Assembly: GCA_913776795.1 (NCBI GenBank)
Contig: CAJYRH010000052.1
Location: forward strand, 1 to 30,312
Length of the DNA: 30,312 nucleotides
From: an uncultured Pseudorhodoferax sp.
GTDB lineage: Bacteria > Pseudomonadota > Gammaproteobacteria > Burkholderiales > Burkholderiaceae
Reading direction: 5' to 3'
Made by a program: the position numbers and the translations under genes. Under the pieces are notes generated by a model. The model did not search any database. It was not told the origin of the DNA and saw only the letters and a program-made list of their open reading frames with translations. Of the stretch, positions 25,526 through 30,312 are shown in pieces; positions within the stretch are counted from its first letter, which is position 1; each line of letters starts with the position of its first letter.

Positions 25526-28303
25526 ATGCCACGCCAGAAAATCTCCTTCGCCACGATGGCGGTTGCCACCGCCGTAGCCCTCTTGCTTGCGGGCTGTGGC
25601 GACAGCCCGGAGTCGTTGCTGTCTTCTGCCAGGGACTACATGGCCAAGAACGACTACAAGGCGGCCACCATCCAGATCAAGAACGTATTGCAGAAGCAGC
25701 CCGACTCGGGTGAAGCGCGTCGCCTGCTTGGTGTGGCACTGTTGGCCGGAGGTGATGCCGCGGCCGCCGAGATTGAGTTGGACAAGGCGCGAGATCTCAA
25801 GCAGCCGCCCGACCAGGTGTTGCCCAAGCTGGCGCAAGCCCTGCTCGCGCAGGGAAAAACCAAAAAGATCATCGAGGAGTTCAGCAGCACACAACTATCG
25901 ACCCCGGGTGCCATCGCCGACTTGCAGACGGCCCTGGCCAACGCGTACCTGGCCGAGCGCGACCAGGCGGCTTCTGCCAAGGCCTTGGAAAAGGCGTTGG
26001 CGGCCGATCCGGAAAACCAGAACGCCTTGCTGCTCCAGGCGCGCGGCAAGCTCGCCACGCGCGACACCGATGGCGCGGTGGCGATCCTGGACGGTATCGT
26101 GCAACGCAATGCCAAGAATGCTGACGCTTGGCGCACCAAGGGCGACATCCAGCAATACCTGCTGCGGGTGCCGGACGAGGCGGCGGGGTCGTACCGCAAG
26201 GCCATCGAGTCGCAGCCGAACGATCCACGTGGCTACTTTGGCCTGGTCGGCATGCTGACGCGGCAGGGAAAACTGGACGACGCTGAGAAGGAAATGGCGG
26301 CGTTGCGCAAGCTTGCGCCGAAACATCCCGAGTCCATCTACCTGGATGCCCAACTGGCGTACGCGAAGAAGGATTTCACCAAGTCGCGGCAACTCGCGCA
26401 GGATCTTCTTCGGGCGGTGCCCACCAACGCCCGTGCGCTCGAGTTGGCTGGGGGCATCGATCTGCAGCGCAATGCACTGGTCACCGCGGAGGAATACCTC
26501 GCCAAGGCAGTGCAGGCCGACTCTTCGCTCGAGATGGCGCGACGCTGGCTGGCCATGACCTATCTGCGCTCCGGGCAGGCAGCCAAGGCGCAGACCACGC
26601 TGGCGCCGGCGCTCAACGACAGCACCAACGACCCGACGCTGTTGTCGCTGGCGGGTGAGGTCCAGTTGATGAACGGCGATGCCCGAAAGGCTGAGGAGTA
26701 TTTCGCACGCGCAGCCAAACTCGACCCGGCCGATGGCCGCAAACGCACGGCGCTGGCCATGACGCAGATGGCCGCTGGCAAGGTGGAGGCCGGCCTTGAG
26801 CAATTGCAGGACATCGCGACCACCGACAAGGGCACCTCTGCCGACATGGCCCTGATCAGTACCCTGGTGCGTCAGCGTGACTACGACAAGGCCCTCGCCG
26901 CGATCGACCGCCTTGAAAAGAAGACGCCCAACGTGCCGGTGACCGGGCAGCTGCGCGCTGCGGTCCTCGTGGCGAAGAACGATGCAGTGGGTGCGCGCAA
27001 GAGCTACGAGGCTTCGCTTGCTGTCAACCCTAACTACTTTCCGTCCATTGCCGGTCTCGCGGCGCTGGATCTGGCCGAAAGGAAGCCCGAGCAGGCACGC
27101 AAGCGCTTTGAAGACTTGCTTTCGCGCGAGCCGAAGAACGCCCGCGCCATGATGGCGCTGGCCGAAGCCTACGCGCGTGAACCGGGTGACCACAACAAGC
27201 AGATCGGTGATCTGTTGGCGCGGGCGGTGCAGGCCGATCCCAGCGAAGTCGCGCCGCGCGTGCTCTTGGTCGACCACCTGCTGCGCCAGCAGGACGTGAA
27301 GCAAGCGGTCTCCGTCGCACAGGCAGGGGTGGCTGCATTGCCGGACAACGCGGCCATGCTGGACTCGGTGGGCCGTGCCCAGATGGCCGCCGGTGACACC
27401 AACCAGGGCCTCACTGCACTGGCGCGCGTGGTGGCGTTGCAGCCCCAGTCCACCGTGCCCCTGGTGCGCCTGGCCGACGCCCAAATGTCGACCAAGGATG
27501 CGGTAGGCGCCGAGCAGACCTTGCGCAAGGCGCTCGACATGCAGCCCAACCTGCTGGAAGCCCAGCGTCGGATCATCTCTCTGCGCAACGAGCAGGGGCG
27601 GATGAGCGACGCCGTCGCCATGGCGCGAACGGTCCAGAAGCAGCGCCCGACAGAGGCGATCGGCTACTTGTTGGAAGGCGATGCACGGATGGCCGGAAAA
27701 GATCCAGCCAACGCGCTGGCGGCGTACCAGGCCGGTCTCAAGGTCGCTCCTGGCCCTGAGTTGATGGTGCGGGTGCTCAGCAACCTGCGCACCACCGGCC
27801 GCAATGCCGACGCCGAGCGACAGGCCGCAGCGTGGCGCCAGAGCCAGCCCAAGGACATGGTGATTCCGATGTTCCTGGCGGAGACAGCGATGTCCGACAA
27901 GCGGCTGGCAGATGCCGAGAAGCTGTACCTGGATGTGATCAAGGCCCAACCCAACAACGCGGTGGCTTACAACAACCTGGCCTGGGTTTCGTCCGAACTC
28001 AAGCGTGACAACGCAATGGCATATGCCGAAAAGGCCAACGAACTGGCGCCCGACCAGCCAGCCTTCATCGATACCCTGGCAATGCTGCTGGCCGAGAGGC
28101 AGGATTACAAGAAGGCGATCGAGTTGCAGACCAAGGCGATGGACCTGCAGGGCACCAATCTACTCTTCAAACTCAACATGGCCAAGATCTATGCCAAGGC
28201 CGGGCAGAAGGCCGAAGCGCGTCAGCTGCTGGACGAACTTGCCAAGCAGGGCGATAAGTTCGGCGCCCAAGCCGAGGTCGAGAAGTTGCGCGCCGCGCTC
28301 TGA
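25526..28303 (+). CDS. prsT: PEP-CTERM system TPR-repeat lipoprotein PrsT
   Basis: A 925-residue exported lipoprotein built of about two dozen tetratricopeptide repeats. The signal peptide ends in the lipobox LLAGC, with Cys24 as the lipidation site. TPR-type helices (patterns such as A-x-x-Y-x-x-A-L and P-x-N-x-x-A) run from about residue 30 to the C terminus. The length matches the PrsT family. AGGAAG precedes the ATG by 8 nt. It probably acts as a scaffold in polysaccharide export or envelope attachment; that is inference from similar TPR proteins. It follows prsR by 39 bp and overlaps the downstream protease gene. Confidence 0.92.
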   Translation: MPRQKISFATMAVATAVALLLAGCGDSPESLLSSARDYMAKNDYKAATIQIKNVLQKQPDSGEARRLLGVALLAGGDAAAAEIELDKARDLKQPPDQVLPKLAQALLAQGKTKKIIEEFSSTQLSTPGAIADLQTALANAYLAERDQAASAKALEKALAADPENQNALLLQARGKLATRDTDGAVAILDGIVQRNAKNADAWRTKGDIQQYLLRVPDEAAGSYRKAIESQPNDPRGYFGLVGMLTRQGKLDDAEKEMAALRKLAPKHPESIYLDAQLAYAKKDFTKSRQLAQDLLRAVPTNARALELAGGIDLQRNALVTAEEYLAKAVQADSSLEMARRWLAMTYLRSGQAAKAQTTLAPALNDSTNDPTLLSLAGEVQLMNGDARKAEEYFARAAKLDPADGRKRTALAMTQMAAGKVEAGLEQLQDIATTDKGTSADMALISTLVRQRDYDKALAAIDRLEKKTPNVPVTGQLRAAVLVAKNDAVGARKSYEASLAVNPNYFPSIAGLAALDLAERKPEQARKRFEDLLSREPKNARAMMALAEAYAREPGDHNKQIGDLLARAVQADPSEVAPRVLLVDHLLRQQDVKQAVSVAQAGVAALPDNAAMLDSVGRAQMAAGDTNQGLTALARVVALQPQSTVPLVRLADAQMSTKDAVGAEQTLRKALDMQPNLLEAQRRIISLRNEQGRMSDAVAMARTVQKQRPTEAIGYLLEGDARMAGKDPANALAAYQAGLKVAPGPELMVRVLSNLRTTGRNADAERQAAAWRQSQPKDMVIPMFLAETAMSDKRLADAEKLYLDVIKAQPNNAVAYNNLAWVSSELKRDNAMAYAEKANELAPDQPAFIDTLAMLLAERQDYKKAIELQTKAMDLQGTNLLFKLNMAKIYAKAGQKAEARQLLDELAKQGDKFGAQAEVEKLRAAL

Positions 28304-29088
28304 TGTCCAACCTGCGCCGTCGTTGGTTCGTCGGATGCGTGGCGGCCGGCTGGTGCTTGGCCGTTGCACCTGCGCGGGCACAGTTGGTCGAGCTGATCGA
28401 AAAGACCAAGCCGTCGATCCTGATCGTCGGTACCTACAAAGCGACCAACAGCCCACGCTTCAACCTGCGTGGAACCGGCTTCGTGGTGGGCGATGGCAAC
28501 TTGGCGATCACCAACGCCCACGTGCTGCCCAGATCCGACGAACCCTCCGACGGCTCGGATCTCGTCGTGCAGGTGCGTGTGGGGCGGGAGCTATCGCTGC
28601 GGTCCGTTCAGGTGTTGGAGATCGACCGCCTGCGCGATCTTGCCCTGCTGCGCTTTTCGGGCGATCCTGCGCCAGCGTTGCCTTTGGGCGACTCCGAGGC
28701 CGTGAGGGAGGGCCAGGCTGTCGCCTACACCGGTTTTCCGATCGGTGGTGCACTGGGCTTCTCGCCGGTGACGCACCGCGGCATGGTCTCTTCGATCACG
28801 CCCATCGTGCTTCCTGCCGCCAATGGACAAAGCCTCTCGGCCCGTGCCATCCGCAATGCGCGCGACGGTAGCTTCGACATCTTCCAGCTGGATGGCACGG
28901 CGTACCCCGGCAACAGTGGCGGGCCAGTGTTCGACCCGGCGACCGGCGCGGTCATTGCCGTGATCAACATGGTCTATGTCCGCGGCACGCGCGAAACGGC
29001 GATCTCGCAGCCTTCGGGCATCACCTACGCGATCCCGTCCAACTTCATCGCGCCGTTGCTGCAGCGGCACCAGGGCCAGCCGCGCTGA
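28303..29088 (+). CDS. Secreted trypsin-like serine protease
   Basis: A 261-residue exported protease. The signal peptide (RRRW followed by a hydrophobic stretch to APARA, predicted cut after residue 26) points to the periplasm or beyond. The chymotrypsin-fold triad is His73 (TNAHVL), Asp112 (RDLALL) and Ser205 (YPGNSGGPV), with GTGFVV at 57-62 preceding the histidine. It resembles the DegP/HtrA protease domain but has no PDZ domain. The ATG overlaps the prsT stop (TGATG), so it is made together with PrsT. Its substrate is unknown; processing of an EPS-system or PEP-CTERM protein is a reasonable guess. Confidence 0.9.
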   Translation: MSNLRRRWFVGCVAAGWCLAVAPARAQLVELIEKTKPSILIVGTYKATNSPRFNLRGTGFVVGDGNLAITNAHVLPRSDEPSDGSDLVVQVRVGRELSLRSVQVLEIDRLRDLALLRFSGDPAPALPLGDSEAVREGQAVAYTGFPIGGALGFSPVTHRGMVSSITPIVLPAANGQSLSARAIRNARDGSFDIFQLDGTAYPGNSGGPVFDPATGAVIAVINMVYVRGTRETAISQPSGITYAIPSNFIAPLLQRHQGQPR

Positions 29089-29106
29089 CCCTGGCAGTCA
29101 CCCTGC

Positions 29107-30312
29107 TCAGCCGGCGGCGACGGGGTTGCGCAGGCGGATGTGCAGCTCGCGCAGCTGCTTCTCGTCCACCGGCGCGGGAGCCTGGGTCAGCAGATCCTGC
29201 GCGCGCTGCGTCTTCGGGAACGCGATCACGTCGCGGATCGACTCTGCGCCCGTCATGAGCGTGACGATGCGGTCCAGGCCGAAGGCCAGGCCACCGTGCG
29301 GCGGAGCGCCGTACTGCAATGCGTCCAGCAGGAACCCGAACTTCTGCTGGGCTTCCTCGGCGCTGATCTTGAGCGCGTCGAACACCTTCTGTTGCACGTC
29401 GGCGCGGTGGATACGGACCGAACCGCCACCCATTTCCCAGCCGTTGAGGACCATGTCGTAGCCCTTGGAGATGCATTTTTCGGGGGCGGTGACCATCCAG
29501 TCCTCATGCCCGTCCTTGGGCGCCGTGAAGGGGTGGTGCACGGCCGTGTAGCGTTGCGCTTCCTCGTCGAACTCGAACATCGGGAAGTCGACCACCCACA
29601 AGGGTGCCCAGCGGCTCTCGAAGAGGCCATTCTTCTTGCCGAACTCGCTGTGGCCGATCTTGATGCGCAGCGCGCCGATGGCGTCGTTGACGATCTTTTC
29701 CTTGTCGGCGCCGAAGAACAGCAGATCGCCGTCCTGTGCGCCGGTGCGGGCCAGCACTTCCTGCAGGGCTTTGTCGTGGATGTTCTTCACGATGGGCGAC
29801 TGAAGACCGTCGCGGCCCTTCGCGAGTTCATTGACCTTGATGTAGGCCAGGCCCTTGGCGCCGTAGATCTTGACGAACTCGGTGTAGGCGTCGATCTCGC
29901 CGCGCGACAGGCCCGCGCCCTCCCTGGCAGCGCCCGGCACGCGCAGTGCGACCACGCGGCCCCCCTTGGCATTGGCGGCGGCCGAAAAGACTTTGAAGTC
30001 CACGTCGCCCATGACGTCGGTGAGTTCGGTGAATTCCAGCTTCACCCGCAGGTCGGGCTTGTCCGAGCCGAACCGGTGCGCAGCCTCCTGGTAGGTCATG
30101 ACCGGGAACTCACCCAAGTCCACGCCCAGGGTGTTCTTGAACACCGTCACGATCATGTTCTGGAACATGGCGCGGATGTCTTCCTCGGTCAGGAACGAGG
30201 TCTCGATATCGATCTGCGTGAACTCAGGCTGGCGGTCGGCGCGCAGGTCCTCGTCGCGGAAGCACTTGGTGATCTGGTAGTAGCGGTCGTAGCCGGCCAC
30301 CATCAGCAGCTG
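29107..30312 (-). CDS. aspS: Aspartyl-tRNA synthetase (5' part outside window)
   Basis: Charges tRNA-Asp (or tRNA-Asp and tRNA-Asn if non-discriminating). About 401 C-terminal residues are visible, of roughly 590-600. Class II motif 2 is at the right edge ([20 protein letters not shown]) and motif 3 is FGLDRI near residue 350 of the visible part. The bacterial GAD insertion domain lies between them. [20 protein letters not shown] is typical of bacterial AspRS. It converges on the protease gene across an 18-bp gap with no clear terminator. Confidence 0.97.
   Translation of the reverse strand, partial: QLLMVAGYDRYYQITKCFRDEDLRADRQPEFTQIDIETSFLTEEDIRAMFQNMIVTVFKNTLGVDLGEFPVMTYQEAAHRFGSDKPDLRVKLEFTELTDVMGDVDFKVFSAAANAKGGRVVALRVPGAAREGAGLSRGEIDAYTEFVKIYGAKGLAYIKVNELAKGRDGLQSPIVKNIHDKALQEVLARTGAQDGDLLFFGADKEKIVNDAIGALRIKIGHSEFGKKNGLFESRWAPLWVVDFPMFEFDEEAQRYTAVHHPFTAPKDGHEDWMVTAPEKCISKGYDMVLNGWEMGGGSVRIHRADVQQKVFDALKISAEEAQQKFGFLLDALQYGAPPHGGLAFGLDRIVTLMTGAESIRDVIAFPKTQRAQDLLTQAPAPVDEKQLRELHIRLRNPVAAG

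Noticed and set aside
25895..27949. 684-residue antisense open frame inside prsT
   Set aside because: Composition is rich in Arg, His and Leu, as expected for the complement of a GC-rich TPR gene. There are no motifs, and the sense frame has a lipobox and TPRs.

Overview
This is a GC-rich chromosomal window from a betaproteobacterium, most likely a member of the Comamonadaceae/Burkholderiales. That placement rests on the protein sequences (class III alcohol dehydrogenase with FrmR, a Burkholderiales-type CbiB-like protein, PrsK/PrsR/PrsT) and on the gene order rpsP-rimM-trmD-rplS followed by a CoA pyrophosphatase. It is my inference; no 16S or other typing gene is present. I see no insertion sequence, prophage, CRISPR array, tRNA or rRNA.

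Layout. (1) 1-4948, minus strand: one end of an exopolysaccharide locus. gmd and fcl make GDP-L-fucose, and a low-molecular-weight tyrosine phosphatase follows them. After a 388-bp regulatory gap come an EpsA-type LuxR regulator and, overlapping it, a WcaJ-type undecaprenyl-phosphate sugar transferase that runs off the left edge. (2) 5113-6786, plus strand: a DUF47 protein and a PiT phosphate transporter, divergent from gmd. (3) 6790-7771, minus strand: a TM2-domain membrane protein and a GNAT acetyltransferase. (4) 7929-10087, plus strand: the ribosome/tRNA-modification operon rpsP-rimM-trmD, then rplS with its own -10 box. (5) 10182-12977, plus strand: a Nudix CoA pyrophosphatase, a CbiB-like membrane protein and a HisC-family aminotransferase. 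(6) 12981-17795, minus strand: an apparent operon of a Ste24-like M48 protease, pterin-4a-carbinolamine dehydratase, rsgA, then the formaldehyde module frmR-frmA-fghA. (7) 17832-20307, plus strand: orn and a DEAD-box RNA helicase. (8) 20582-29088, plus strand: a second EPS-type module consisting of a TIGR03013-like sugar transferase, histidine kinase PrsK, sigma-54 activator PrsR, TPR lipoprotein PrsT and a secreted trypsin-like protease. (9) 29107-30312, minus strand: the C-terminal part of aspS.

How the genes work together. The two outer regions look like two different exosortase/PEP-CTERM-associated polysaccharide modules. One has an EpsA regulator (the kind found with XrtB loci) and the other has PrsK/PrsR/PrsT (the kind found with XrtA loci). 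About 15.6 kb of ordinary chromosomal genes separates them, and no exosortase gene lies inside the window. The formaldehyde module is a complete sensor-plus-detoxification set (FrmR, glutathione-dependent dehydrogenase, S-formylglutathione hydrolase).

The most interesting non-coding signals are these: several genes whose -10-like box sits only 6-9 nt before the start codon with no Shine-Dalgarno sequence (possible leaderless transcripts); a 19-nt promoter core shared by rpsP and rplS, the latter overlapping the trmD stop codon; a perfect 17-bp dyad between gmd and the phosphate genes; and an FrmR-type operator packed into 31 bp. All function calls are from reading the sequence; no database search was run.
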